Under the pieces are notes generated by a model that was not told the DNA's origin, did no database searches, and saw nothing but the letters and a program-made list of their open reading frames with translations. From contig NZ_CP072309.1 in assembly GCF_017726655.1 (NCBI RefSeq), forward strand, positions 675,501 through 739,500: 64,000 nucleotides of DNA. Direction: 5' to 3'. The stretch comes from Agrobacterium tumefaciens. GTDB lineage: Bacteria > Pseudomonadota > Alphaproteobacteria > Rhizobiales > Rhizobiaceae. The translations under genes and the position numbers were made by a program. Shown in pieces: positions 9,350 through 17,848 of this stretch; within the stretch, counting starts at the first letter, position 1; each line of letters starts with the position of its first letter.

Positions 9350-10014
9350 CCGTCTTTCCCGACCACGCTGCTGTCGACTACGACGAACGCATCGAAAACC
9401 TCGTTCCAGGCTACGCGCTGGCACTTGCTCTTTTCGGCTGCACGCTCTTCGGACGCATCGATCCGCAAGGTACGATCCTTGTGCCCGGTTGCGGCACCGG
9501 CTCTGAAATCCTGGCGCTGGCAAGCGTTTTTCCGCAGGCCTGCTTTACGGCTGTCGAACCTTCTGCCGCCATGCTGGCGAAGGCACGCCGGCGTCTGCAA
9601 CACGCCGGCATCGACCACCGTACCGAATTCATCCATGGCTTCCTTAAGGATGCGCCTCAAGTCAGGCATGACGCAGCCACGGCCTCTCTGGTGCTGCATT
9701 TCCTGCCGGATGATGGTGCAAAGGCGTCCTTTCTTGGCGGAATAGCACGACGTCTCATCCCCGGTGCCCCACTTCTTCTTCTCGATCCCTCGCCCGAGGC
9801 TGACGACCGCGTACTGCGCCGCTGGCTGGAGGGCCGCGGACATGCCTCAGAGGGTGTGGATGCCATCTGCCAGCGGATGGACAAGGAATGGCATCGCATT
9901 CCTCGCAAGAGGCTGGCCGACCTACTTGCCCATACCGGCTTCACGTGTGGCGAAACGTTTTTTCAGGCGGCCAGCTATACCGGTGTCGTTGCAGAACGAC
10001 GACGCGACGACTAG
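9346..10014 (+). CDS. Class I SAM-dependent methyltransferase
   Basis: This 222-residue protein has SAM-binding motif I (ILVPGCGTGSEILAL), an acidic residue after the next strand (FTAVEPSAAMLAKARRR) and a later LVLHFLPDDGAKASFL region, as in small-molecule methyltransferases. It overlaps the MFS gene by four bases and precedes the TetR gene by 34 bp. A methyltransferase inside a TonB receptor and transporter operon suggests modification of the imported or exported compound; the substrate cannot be deduced. Confidence 0.85.
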   Translation: MTVFPDHAAVDYDERIENLVPGYALALALFGCTLFGRIDPQGTILVPGCGTGSEILALASVFPQACFTAVEPSAAMLAKARRRLQHAGIDHRTEFIHGFLKDAPQVRHDAATASLVLHFLPDDGAKASFLGGIARRLIPGAPLLLLDPSPEADDRVLRRWLEGRGHASEGVDAICQRMDKEWHRIPRKRLADLLAHTGFTCGETFFQAASYTGVVAERRRDD

Positions 10015-10048
10015 AACAACGGCTGAACCGCCGGGCCGGAGAGACATT

Positions 10049-10585
10049 GTGGACGCTTCTCACAAAGACAAAAGAGAACTCATTCTCAACACGTCGCTCG
10101 ACATCATCGAGAGCGACGGGATGAAGGCCCTCACTCAGCCGAGAATCGCAAAGATCGCCGGGTTGAGACAGTCGCATCTCACCTATTATTTCCCGCGAAA
10201 GGCTGATCTCTACGTCGCTCTTCTGGAAGCTTCACACGCGCGGGCCGCGGAGCGCAACGGCGGCACTGAGCCTACTCTGGGCGCCATGCTGTCCTCACTG
10301 TTCTTCGCGCCGGAGCGGATGCGCTTCTTCCTATCAATCGTGCTGGAGGTTGATGAGGAGAGTGACCTGAAGCGTGCTGTCGCCGCCCATGCAGCCGGCC
10401 TCTGTCGCGAAGTGGCAGCCCGGCTCGGAATGCCTCCAGACGACGCACGCGTCGGGGCCTTCATCGACGAGTTGCGCGGCGCGGGCATCCGCTTCTTGCT
10501 TGGGCATGGCGTAAGCGAGCCGCCGGCGGCCGTGATCCCGGATGTTGCTCGCCGCCACGGCCTTGATCCGCTGGCCTTCGATTAG
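10049..10585 (+). CDS. TetR-family transcriptional regulator
   Basis: The GTG at 10049 is preceded by GGAGAG with a five-base spacer. The product of 178 residues has a TetR helix-turn-helix (RELILNTSLDIIESDGMKAL, then PRIAKIAGLRQSHLTYYFPRK) and a helical ligand-binding part. It is the last gene of the TonB/MFS/methyltransferase operon and probably represses that operon until the ligand is present. The start upstream of the HTH is clear although the same frame is open further into the methyltransferase gene. Confidence 0.88.
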   Translation: MDASHKDKRELILNTSLDIIESDGMKALTQPRIAKIAGLRQSHLTYYFPRKADLYVALLEASHARAAERNGGTEPTLGAMLSSLFFAPERMRFFLSIVLEVDEESDLKRAVAAHAAGLCREVAARLGMPPDDARVGAFIDELRGAGIRFLLGHGVSEPPAAVIPDVARRHGLDPLAFD

Positions 10586-11115
10586 GCCTTGCCAGACGCG
10601 TATGGCTTTTTCCGATGACGACGCGGCGGACCGTGGGCAGAATCACTTGCCCGTGCGAGCCTTGAACCCGGCTGGACCGCCGAACTTTTCCCAAAGTACC
10701 AACGCAGACGCCAACGCTCAGACTGTAGAATGGGTAAAAGAACGCAGATCAAGAACACATCGTTTTCGCTTGGCCTAGCCATGTCGCTCGACTTCGCGAT
10801 CCCGGTCTACCTGCTGACCGAACCACGGCCGAAGAAACACGGATTTTAACGTGCCAGCAAAGAGGACCGTGCTGCCTGTGACCTTAAACTGCATGCTTGC
10901 GCTAACATGCTTTGGCCATAGCCGCGGAACTTCATGCTGGGTGACCTCTGAAGCGAAGCCATCGTTGAGTGTGAACTGAGGTGGGCTTCGAAGACGTTGC
11001 TTTGAGAGGCATCTTACGCCCCTTGCAGCTTGGCCTGTGCTTCGAGACAAAAATCCTGATTTCCGAGCGAAGCCTGCGACCTGCTCTCGCTTGAGATGCG
11101 AATGATAAGATCTGC
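10586..11115. other. Intergenic region without recognised gene
   Basis: About 530 bp separate the TetR gene from the conserved element at 11116. Short open frames exist on both strands, for example a 39-codon frame from 10731 and a 91-codon frame on the minus strand ending at 10775, but none has recognisable motifs. I see no repeat or RNA structure that I can support. Confidence 0.5.
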
Positions 11116-11145
11116 CTTAATGCAACATGTAAATTCGTTAAATAG
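11116..11145 (+). promoter_or_regulatory. Shared 30-bp element, copy A (upstream of PLP enzyme operon)
   Basis: The element reads CTTAATGCAA, eleven less conserved bases, then GTTAAATAG. It contains the dyad TTAATG-N13-CGTTAA with one mismatch. The same 30 bp occur gap-free at 18878 and 21682 (24/30 and 22/30 identities). It lies 52 bp before the start codon at 11198. It could be an operator, or a promoter in which CTTAAT and TAAATA, 17 bases apart, serve as -35 and -10. Confidence 0.65.
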
Positions 11146-11197
11146 ATAGTGAATGGTGGATCGGGTACGTTGCCTTCACTTGGAAGGATCGAAGACC

Positions 11198-12343
11198 ATG
11201 AGCAAAACCGACCCCATTAGCTCGATTCCCACCCCGGCCCTTATTCTGGACGAAGCCCGTATGTTGCGGAACGTCGCCCGCTTAGGACGCCATCTTGACA
11301 GTCTCGATGTCCCGATACGGCCCCACCTCAAAACGGTAAAATCCATCGATGCCGCCCGGCGCATTCTGCCGGGGGGAAACGGTCCCGCAACTGTTTCGAC
11401 CTTGAAAGAAGCAGAGATCTTCGCGGCTGCAGGCGTCAGCGATATTCTCTACGCCGTGGGTATTGTGGCCCAGAAGATGGATCGGGTGCTAGCGATCCGC
11501 GCCGGTGGTTGTGACCTGTCCGTGGTGCTGGATACGCCCGAACAGGCACGGGACGTCGTTAAAGCATGCCAACAGGCCAACGATGTCATCCCAGTGCTGA
11601 TCGAAATCGATGCGGATGGGCATCGCTCTGGCCTAAGGCCCGATGATCCGGCATTGATCACCACCGGCCGCATCCTGCACGAAGGTGGTGCGGAGTTACG
11701 CGGGGTCGTCACCCACGCAGGCGAAAGCTATGGCGCGGTGGGTGCCGAGGCATTAGCGGCCTTCGCCGAGGTTGAACGACTGGCTGCCGTCACCGCAGCG
11801 GAGGCATTGCGAGCTGCGGGGCTGCCGTGCCGAACGGTGAGTGTTGGGTCAACGCCGACAGCCCATTTCGCGCGTGACCTGACGGGCGTTACGGAAGTCC
11901 GGGCCGGTGTCTATGCCTTCTTCGATCTCGTCATGGCTGGCATCGGGGTGTGCACATTGGACGACATTGCACTTTCTGTGCTGACCACCGTGATAGGACA
12001 TCAGAAGGAGCGCGGCTGGATCATCGTGGATGCCGGCTGGATGGCGCTATCGCGTGACCGGGGCACTGCGAGCCAAGTGGTGGATCAGGGATATGGTGTC
12101 GTTTGCGATATTCAGGGGCGCGTGCTCGACGACCTCATCGTCAAGGCGGCGAACCAGGAGCACGGCATCGTGGGTTTAAGGCCTGGCAGTTTTGCTCGTT
12201 TGCCCGATCTTGCGCTTGGGAGCCAGCTTCGCATTTTACCCAATCATGCCTGCGCCACCGGTGCACAATTCTCGGGCTATGAAGTGTTGCCGGTCGACAG
12301 TGCCGCACCGCTTGCCCATTGGCCGCGCTTCAGCGGATGGTGA
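11198..12343 (+). CDS. DSD1-family PLP-dependent lyase (D-threonine aldolase / 3-hydroxyaspartate aldolase-like)
   Basis: The start at ATG 11198 follows GGAAGGATCGAAG; the frame is open 15 codons upstream without a better site. The 381-residue product has the alanine-racemase-type barrel with the PLP lysine at residue 45 (RPHLKTVK) and the C-terminal metal-binding HxC motif (NHACAT). Family members cleave or dehydrate beta-hydroxy D-amino acids: D-threonine aldolase, D-serine or D-threo-3-hydroxyaspartate dehydratase, and the beta-hydroxyaspartate aldolase BhcC. It heads an operon with an ornithine-cyclodeaminase-family gene and an aldehyde dehydrogenase. That pairing resembles BhcC-BhcD, but I see no BhcA or BhcB, so the substrate is left open. 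Confidence 0.88.
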   Translation: MSKTDPISSIPTPALILDEARMLRNVARLGRHLDSLDVPIRPHLKTVKSIDAARRILPGGNGPATVSTLKEAEIFAAAGVSDILYAVGIVAQKMDRVLAIRAGGCDLSVVLDTPEQARDVVKACQQANDVIPVLIEIDADGHRSGLRPDDPALITTGRILHEGGAELRGVVTHAGESYGAVGAEALAAFAEVERLAAVTAAEALRAAGLPCRTVSVGSTPTAHFARDLTGVTEVRAGVYAFFDLVMAGIGVCTLDDIALSVLTTVIGHQKERGWIIVDAGWMALSRDRGTASQVVDQGYGVVCDIQGRVLDDLIVKAANQEHGIVGLRPGSFARLPDLALGSQLRILPNHACATGAQFSGYEVLPVDSAAPLAHWPRFSGW

Positions 12344-12354
12344 GGGAGAAAACC

Positions 12355-13311
12355 ATGCTGCTAGTCTCCGAAATGGAATCCGCAAATCTCGTCACACATG
12401 ATTTGGCTTTTGATGCCGCAAAAGAAGCCCTTATCGCCGCCTGTGAGGAAGGCACCGTGACTTTTCCGGTTGTTCTCGGCCACGGGTCTTCGCCCCAGAA
12501 CCGATTTTCGGTCAAGGCATCGGCAACCTCCGAATTGGCCGGGTTGAAAGTCGGCTCTTACTGGCCCGGCAACAGAGACAATGGTCTTGCGCGGCACAAT
12601 TCGCTCATCCTGTTGTTCGACCAGAACACCGGACGGATCGAGGTGGCGATGGAGGCAGGCACAGTGAACGCTTACCGCACCGCGGCCGCCGATGCTGTTG
12701 CTGCCGATTTGCTGGCGCGGCCGAATGCAGAAACACTTGCGATCTTCGGCGCGGGCCATCAAGCGCGCTATGAATGCAGGGCATTGGCACGAGTACGATC
12801 GCTCCGTCGTGTCATAATCGCTGCACGAAACAACGAACAAGCTGAAGATATGCGAACCACGTTGCGTCAAGAGGGCCTGAACGCCGAGATCGCCTCTCCT
12901 CAAAAGGCCTGTGAGGCAGCAGATATTATTGTCACCGCGACCCCGTCTCGGACACCGCTGTTCGAGGCAGATTGGGTCCGTCCGGGAACACATATCTCCA
13001 GCATGGGATCGGATGCCCGCGGCAAACAGGAGTTGCCGCCCGCGCTGCTCGCGCGTAGCGCCATGTTCTGCGATCTGCCGGAACAGGCTCGGAGCGTTGG
13101 TGAGTTTCAGCATGCCGCTCCAGGTCTGGACATCACGGCGCTGGGTGATGTCCTCCTCGGCCGACGCCCAGGGCGCGCTTCGGCAGATGCGATCACCATT
13201 TTCGACAGTTCCGGCTTGTCGTTGCAGGACCTCTACATCGCGCGTCACCTGCTCGCAAAACGGGGCGGAGACACGCATGCCTCCCGGTCTCCAGAAAGGA
13301 ATACGCCGTGA
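12355..13311 (+). CDS. Ornithine cyclodeaminase / mu-crystallin family oxidoreductase
   Basis: The ATG at 12355 has GAGGGAG upstream and lies 11 bp after the previous stop. The 318-residue protein has the family's substrate-binding N-terminus (KVGSYWPGN, MEAGTVNAYRTAAADAVAA) and a Rossmann fold with AIFGAGHQARYECRAL. Members include ornithine cyclodeaminase (opine catabolism), delta1-pyrroline-2-carboxylate reductase (hydroxyproline catabolism) and iminosuccinate reductase BhcD. All three fit some part of this neighbourhood; nothing I can see decides between them. The last four bases overlap the aldehyde dehydrogenase start. Confidence 0.88.
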   Translation: MLLVSEMESANLVTHDLAFDAAKEALIAACEEGTVTFPVVLGHGSSPQNRFSVKASATSELAGLKVGSYWPGNRDNGLARHNSLILLFDQNTGRIEVAMEAGTVNAYRTAAADAVAADLLARPNAETLAIFGAGHQARYECRALARVRSLRRVIIAARNNEQAEDMRTTLRQEGLNAEIASPQKACEAADIIVTATPSRTPLFEADWVRPGTHISSMGSDARGKQELPPALLARSAMFCDLPEQARSVGEFQHAAPGLDITALGDVLLGRRPGRASADAITIFDSSGLSLQDLYIARHLLAKRGGDTHASRSPERNTP

Positions 13312-14765
13312 ACTCACCTCTAGCCCACCTGAAACAATCCGGACGGCTGCACGAGTTCTACATCGACGGGAGATGGATCGATCCCCGTGGCCGAGACAGG
13401 GCATCCATCGTCAATCCCGCGACAGAACGTGAGTTCGCCGACATCCCACTTGGTAACGAGGAGGACGTCGAACACGCAGTGTCAGCGGCGAGACGTGCCT
13501 TTCCGGGTTGGGCGCGGACCAGCCCGGCAGACCGGGCGACGCTTCTGGACAACCTCTACGTCCTGATCCATCAGCGATTAGACTTGATAGCGCATGCGTT
13601 GACGATGGAGATGGGCGCCGCGATCAATTACGCGCGAAACACGCAGGTGCCGCTTGCCGCTGAACATATCCGCGTGGCCCGCGAAAATGCGAGAACCTAC
13701 CCGTTTACATCTCAGCGGGGAAGCACGGCGATTGCCCGCGAACCTATCGGGGTCTGTGGCCTGATCACGCCTTGGAACTGGCCGTTGTACCAGATAACAG
13801 CCAAGGTCGGCCCGGCCTTGGCAGCGGGATGCACGGTGGTTCTGAAGCCAAGTGAACTGTCTCCGTTGAGTGCCCTGCTGTTTGCGGAAATGATTGAGGA
13901 TTCGGGTTTCCCGCCTGGCGTCTTTAATCTGGTCAACGGCACTGGCCCCGTCGTTGGCGCCAGTCTGTCGGCACATCGCGACGTCGACATGATTTCCATC
14001 ACGGGATCGACGCGGGCGGGAGTTCTCGTTGCGCAGGCGGCTGCGCCGACAGTCAAACGGGTGGCGCAGGAACTCGGTGGGAAATCGCCGAACATCATCC
14101 TCCCGGACGCCGAGATGCCTCGTGCTGTCGCACTTGGAGTTGCTGCAGCCTTCAGGAACCTGGGACAGTCATGCAGCGCGCCCACACGCATGATCGTGCC
14201 GAGGTCACAGCAGGAGCATATCGAAAAACTAGCATCAACGGCAGCTCTTGAAGTTGTTGTTGGCGACCCGATGTCGGAACGGAGCACACATGGTCCCGTC
14301 GCCAATCGTCCCCAGTTTGATCGAGTTCAGCACATGATATCCGTCGGCATTGCAGAAGGTGCCAAACTGGTGGCAGGAGGGACTGGGCGGCCCGATGGGT
14401 TAGAAGTCGGCTATTATGTCCGACCCACGATTTTTTCGGATGTGAATCCTGAAATGGAGATAGCCCAACAGGAAATTTTCGGGCCGGTCCTGTCCATCAT
14501 TCCTTACGACACGATTGATGAGGCGATCGAAATTGCGAACAACACCGTTTATGGCCTCGGAGCCCATGTACAAGGATCGGATCCCGATACCGTGCGAACT
14601 GTGGCGGCCCAAATCCGATCCGGGCAGGTGCACCTCAACTATCCGGCATGGGATCCCAACGCGCCGTTCGGCGGGTACAAACAATCCGGGAACGGTCGGG
14701 AGTATGGCATAGAAGGCATGGAAGATTATCTGGAGATCAAGTCGATCCTGGGTTTTTATCCGTAG
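13308..14765 (+). CDS. NAD(P)-dependent aldehyde dehydrogenase family protein
   Basis: The 485-residue product starts at GTG 13308, overlapping the upstream stop (GTGA), so translation is coupled. ALDH hallmarks are present: PWNWPLYQ, ITGSTRAG, the glutamate in QELGGKSPN, the catalytic cysteine in GQSCSAPTR, and QQEIFGPVLS. As third gene of the PLP enzyme operon it would oxidise an aldehyde released by the aldolase or a semialdehyde from amino-acid breakdown (for example glycolaldehyde or alpha-ketoglutarate semialdehyde); this is inference. A hairpin follows at 14769. Confidence 0.92.
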   Translation: MNSPLAHLKQSGRLHEFYIDGRWIDPRGRDRASIVNPATEREFADIPLGNEEDVEHAVSAARRAFPGWARTSPADRATLLDNLYVLIHQRLDLIAHALTMEMGAAINYARNTQVPLAAEHIRVARENARTYPFTSQRGSTAIAREPIGVCGLITPWNWPLYQITAKVGPALAAGCTVVLKPSELSPLSALLFAEMIEDSGFPPGVFNLVNGTGPVVGASLSAHRDVDMISITGSTRAGVLVAQAAAPTVKRVAQELGGKSPNIILPDAEMPRAVALGVAAAFRNLGQSCSAPTRMIVPRSQQEHIEKLASTAALEVVVGDPMSERSTHGPVANRPQFDRVQHMISVGIAEGAKLVAGGTGRPDGLEVGYYVRPTIFSDVNPEMEIAQQEIFGPVLSIIPYDTIDEAIEIANNTVYGLGAHVQGSDPDTVRTVAAQIRSGQVHLNYPAWDPNAPFGGYKQSGNGREYGIEGMEDYLEIKSILGFYP

Positions 14766-14768
14766 AGG

Positions 14769-14789
14769 CTCTCAGTCATTTACTGAGAG
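14769..14789. terminator. Hairpin between convergent genes
   Basis: CTCTCAGT and ACTGAGAG form a perfect 8-bp stem with a CATTT loop, three bases after the ALDH stop. There is no T-run, so it may be a weak or factor-assisted terminator. Confidence 0.45.
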
Positions 14790-14844
14790 ATGGGGATCGC
14801 ATACAGGAACGCCGGGTGCGCGCAGTTGAACTCAGCAATGGCGC

Positions 14845-16329
14845 TCACCCCTGCTTTTCCACGAACCCCGTCACTGCCATCACCGCGGCGTCCGTCTTCG
14901 GCAGCGCCGCCAGTTCCTTCAGAGCTACAGGCTTAACAGGAGCCCGCAGCCTGTAGTAACCCACATCGGCCGGAGAAATTCCGTGCTCCTCGGCAAGGAT
15001 TTCCGTAACAGTCAAACCACAGAGACGGCCCTGACAGGGTCCCATTCCGCAGCGCAGGAACGCCTTCATCTGATTGGGGCCTACCACGCCCAAAGATGCA
15101 GCGTCACGGATACCGCCGGCCGTGACTTCTTCGCACCGACACACGATTGTGTCAGAATGCACAGGAATGCGAAAAGCTTTGGCGGGCCTGAAAAGCGTGT
15201 CGATGAACGCACGGCCGCGAAGTGCATTCTTAAGCCTTGCTCTTACAGGCACTGCAAGTGCATCACGCTGTGCCTCTGTGAGGCGGCCCATGCGCGTAGC
15301 GACCGACAGCCCCGCTATTTCACCCTGTGACGCCGAGGCCACGGCACCAACAATCCCGCCTGCATCCCCGGCAATGAAAACTCCCGGAATCGATGTCATG
15401 CGCCATTCGTCAATATCCGGGGTAAACGTCGCCGGCGTTTCATCCCAGCCATAATTGCAGCCTGTCGCCAGCGACAGATTGAGATTGGGAACAACGCCTT
15501 GGTGCAACAGGAGAAGATCAACCGCAAGGCGTTCCGTCCCTCCTGGATGAGTGATCACCACCTCATCCAGACGGTCGCGTCCCCGCGCCGCGAGTGTATG
15601 CGCGCCATGAATGACACGAACATGTCGATGAACCTTTGAGAAAAGCCTCAAGCCCTTCATGCCATAGGGTGATCTCGCGAAATCGATGACATATGAAAGG
15701 GCACGTCTGCGATTGCCTGCCGGCGTGGTATCGATCAACGTGGCAATGGGTGCCCCTGCATCGATCAACTGGGAAGCAAGAAGATAAAGAAGCGGACCCG
15801 TTCCGGCGAGGATGGTCCGTCCGTTTGGCACAAGCCCTGAGGTTTTGAGCGCGATCTGAGCCGCGCCCGCTGTCATAACGCCAGGCAGCGTCCAGCCCGG
15901 AATCGGAAACGGACGTTCAAGAGCCCCGGTCGCCAGAATAACATTTTGGACCATGATGAGGCGAGCGGCGCCATCAAGCGATATGCCAACCTCCAGACCA
16001 TTTCCTTCTCTTGCACCGGCCCCGAGCGGGAGCACGCTCCAGACTGCTGTCCGCGGTGCATAGGAGGAGGAAGACCCGAGGAAACGGGCGACTAGTTTTG
16101 CGCCTGCAGCATAATCCCGACCGAGACGGGCCTTCTGTGCCGAACTTGCTTCCGTGACGCCGCGGTAAATCTGACCGCCAGGGCTGGCATTTTCATCGCA
16201 TAGCAGCACTTTGAGACCGAGTTCAGAGGCGGTAATTGCTGCGCTCAATCCCGCCGGTCCAGCGCCGACGATCAGGAGATCATAGACCTCCTCAAAACTT
16301 CCAACACGGGTCAAATGGCACACGCTCAT
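14845..16329 (-). CDS. FAD-dependent oxidoreductase with BFD-type [2Fe-2S] C-terminus (opine oxidase A / HcnB-like)
   Basis: The 494-residue protein has an N-terminal FAD motif (LLIVGAGPAGLSAAITASELG), a second dinucleotide-binding region in the middle (ILAGTGPLLYLLASQL), a pyridine-nucleotide-disulfide-reductase fold, and near the C-terminus a bacterioferredoxin-associated-ferredoxin-like cysteine cluster (CRCEEVT then CGMGPCQGRLC). This is the layout of the large subunit of opine oxidases (OoxA/NoxA), HcnB and D-hydroxyproline dehydrogenase. Its start overlaps the small [2Fe-2S] subunit gene by four bases, and a third FAD subunit gene lies upstream, so a heterotrimeric membrane-associated dehydrogenase is expected. 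Confidence 0.9.
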   Translation of the reverse strand: MSVCHLTRVGSFEEVYDLLIVGAGPAGLSAAITASELGLKVLLCDENASPGGQIYRGVTEASSAQKARLGRDYAAGAKLVARFLGSSSSYAPRTAVWSVLPLGAGAREGNGLEVGISLDGAARLIMVQNVILATGALERPFPIPGWTLPGVMTAGAAQIALKTSGLVPNGRTILAGTGPLLYLLASQLIDAGAPIATLIDTTPAGNRRRALSYVIDFARSPYGMKGLRLFSKVHRHVRVIHGAHTLAARGRDRLDEVVITHPGGTERLAVDLLLLHQGVVPNLNLSLATGCNYGWDETPATFTPDIDEWRMTSIPGVFIAGDAGGIVGAVASASQGEIAGLSVATRMGRLTEAQRDALAVPVRARLKNALRGRAFIDTLFRPAKAFRIPVHSDTIVCRCEEVTAGGIRDAASLGVVGPNQMKAFLRCGMGPCQGRLCGLTVTEILAEEHGISPADVGYYRLRAPVKPVALKELAALPKTDAAVMAVTGFVEKQG

Positions 16330-16634
16330 GTATCTTTCCTTTCCGGATACACAGCTTTTCCCCGTTGCGTTTCGACACGCATGCCTTCCTCAACCGTGAC
16401 CAGGCAGGCCTGTCGGTTGCTTCTGCCATTGATACTCACCAGGCATTCGAAGCAAACGCCCATCATGCAGTACGGTCCGCGCTCTACTCCCGAAACGGGC
16501 GTGGTCCGAAAGTGCGCGATGTCGGATGCGACGAGAGCTGCAGCGAGGCTGTCGCCACGCAGCGCGGTCAGCGGTCGTCCATCGAAGGTGAAGGCGACAG
16601 CTTCGCCTTCCTGATCAGGCAGTCGCCGAAACAT
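16326..16634 (-). CDS. Small (2Fe-2S)-binding subunit (HcnA-like)
   Basis: The ATG at 16634 with GGAGCG upstream gives 102 residues. The cysteine pattern GPYCMMGVCFECLV plus a later RQACLV is the Fer2_4 [2Fe-2S] ferredoxin domain of HcnA and the small subunits of amino-acid and opine dehydrogenases. It overlaps both neighbours: its first codons lie inside the end of the upstream FAD subunit gene, and its stop overlaps the start of the large subunit. It should pass electrons between the two flavin subunits. Confidence 0.87.
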   Translation of the reverse strand: MFRRLPDQEGEAVAFTFDGRPLTALRGDSLAAALVASDIAHFRTTPVSGVERGPYCMMGVCFECLVSINGRSNRQACLVTVEEGMRVETQRGKAVYPERKDT

Positions 16635-17730
16635 CGAAGCGCTCCGAGGAAAAAAGGGAGAGTGCGGAGGGAAATGCGCCAAGCGCAATGTGGCCCGCGA
16701 GGGTATAGGCGTGTCCGGCGGCGAGTGTTACGCCGGAATGACATGACACCGCAAAGGCGCCGGGATATCGGCTCGACTGTTCATAGATCGGGAAACCGTC
16801 GGACGTGATGACCCTGAATGCTGCCCATACTCTCACGACATCAAGTTCGCCGAGTACGGGAAACATCCTCGTCGCTCTTTCCGCCAGCACGGCGCTGATG
16901 GCGGTGCGGGGCTGTAAATGATCCATCGTCGCTTCCTTGCTTTCGCCGATGATCACACCGCCTTCATCGGTTTGGCGGATATTGGCGACCGGATAGTGGA
17001 GAAAAGGAATGGTTTTCTCTGTCACAATGATCTGGCCGCGGCTTGGTACAAGCGGGACGCTAAGGCCGACCATGGGCGCCAGCCGGGTGTTGCCAAGGCC
17101 GGCAGCAAGAACGACGCGCCCTGCGGTTAATGATCCCCAGGGCCCGACGACTGTGAATGCGTTTTTCTCGCAGATGATACGATCAACGTGACAATTGGGC
17201 AGATACGTCCCACCGAGATTGCGAAAAGCTGTGTGCAGGGCACGATAAAGGCGCAGTGGATTGGTATGGCCGTCCAGAGAGCAATAGCTTGACCCCACCA
17301 CATCGCCCCCGATGCCGGGCAGTTGAGCCTCTGTTTGTCGATGATCCAGTATCTCGTAGGGATAGAGCTCGATACCCGGCTGTTCCTGTAGCATCGTCAT
17401 TGCATCGACCCGACGCTGCAACTCGGTTTGCGACAGGCAAAGGTAAAAGCCTCCTGGCCGGGTAAAGCCCGGATCCACGCCCGTTTCGCGCTTCAATTCG
17501 TCAGAGAGTTCCGGCCATAGTAGAGCTGAGGCTTGGGTCCAGTTTGAATATTCCGGCTTGCCGATGCCTTTGCCGTGAACCCAGACGTGGCCGAAGTTTG
17601 CCCGTGCTGCGCGAAAGGCAATATCGCCCTCATCCAGAGCCGTGACACGCAAGCCCTTCCTGGCCAGACCCCAGGCGATACATGCCCCCACAAGACCGCC
17701 CCCAACGACTAAGACATCCGGCTCACGCAT
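16615..17730 (-). CDS. FAD-dependent D-amino acid/opine dehydrogenase subunit (opine oxidase B / HcnC-like)
   Basis: The ATG at 17730 (MREPDVLVV) places the FAD motif DVLVVGGGLVGACIAWGLARKG at the N-terminus as in the DAO family; the frame is open 13 codons further upstream. About 371 residues, with RANFGHVWVHGKG, the substrate-domain DGHTNPLRLYRAL and the C-terminal SCHSGVTLAAGHAYTLAGHI. This is the substrate-oxidising subunit of three-component dehydrogenases acting on secondary amines such as opines, D-hydroxyproline or glycine (HcnC). It is the first gene of the three-gene unit; the OccR-like LysR gene lies 119 bp upstream on the same strand. Confidence 0.9.
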   Translation of the reverse strand: MREPDVLVVGGGLVGACIAWGLARKGLRVTALDEGDIAFRAARANFGHVWVHGKGIGKPEYSNWTQASALLWPELSDELKRETGVDPGFTRPGGFYLCLSQTELQRRVDAMTMLQEQPGIELYPYEILDHRQTEAQLPGIGGDVVGSSYCSLDGHTNPLRLYRALHTAFRNLGGTYLPNCHVDRIICEKNAFTVVGPWGSLTAGRVVLAAGLGNTRLAPMVGLSVPLVPSRGQIIVTEKTIPFLHYPVANIRQTDEGGVIIGESKEATMDHLQPRTAISAVLAERATRMFPVLGELDVVRVWAAFRVITSDGFPIYEQSSRYPGAFAVSCHSGVTLAAGHAYTLAGHIALGAFPSALSLFSSERFDVSATA

Positions 17731-17848
17731 TTTCTGATCCAGGCTACGACAAGGCTTGGAAGCTCCCACTCCAGAGTCATAACGTCAACGCTCGAATCAA
17801 CATGCATTTATGACAAGGTATTATATTTCTCCGGTCCAAATTCGGGGC

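Noticed and set aside
10775..11050. 91-codon minus-strand frame and a 39-codon plus-strand frame in the gap after tetR
   Set aside because: No ribosome site, no recognisable domain and odd composition; chance frames are more likely.
17731..17848. Possible fourth copy of the 30-bp element upstream of the FAD subunit gene
   Set aside because: AAATGCATGTTGATTCG on the minus strand resembles part of copy A only with gaps, and the TTAAYG dyad is missing.
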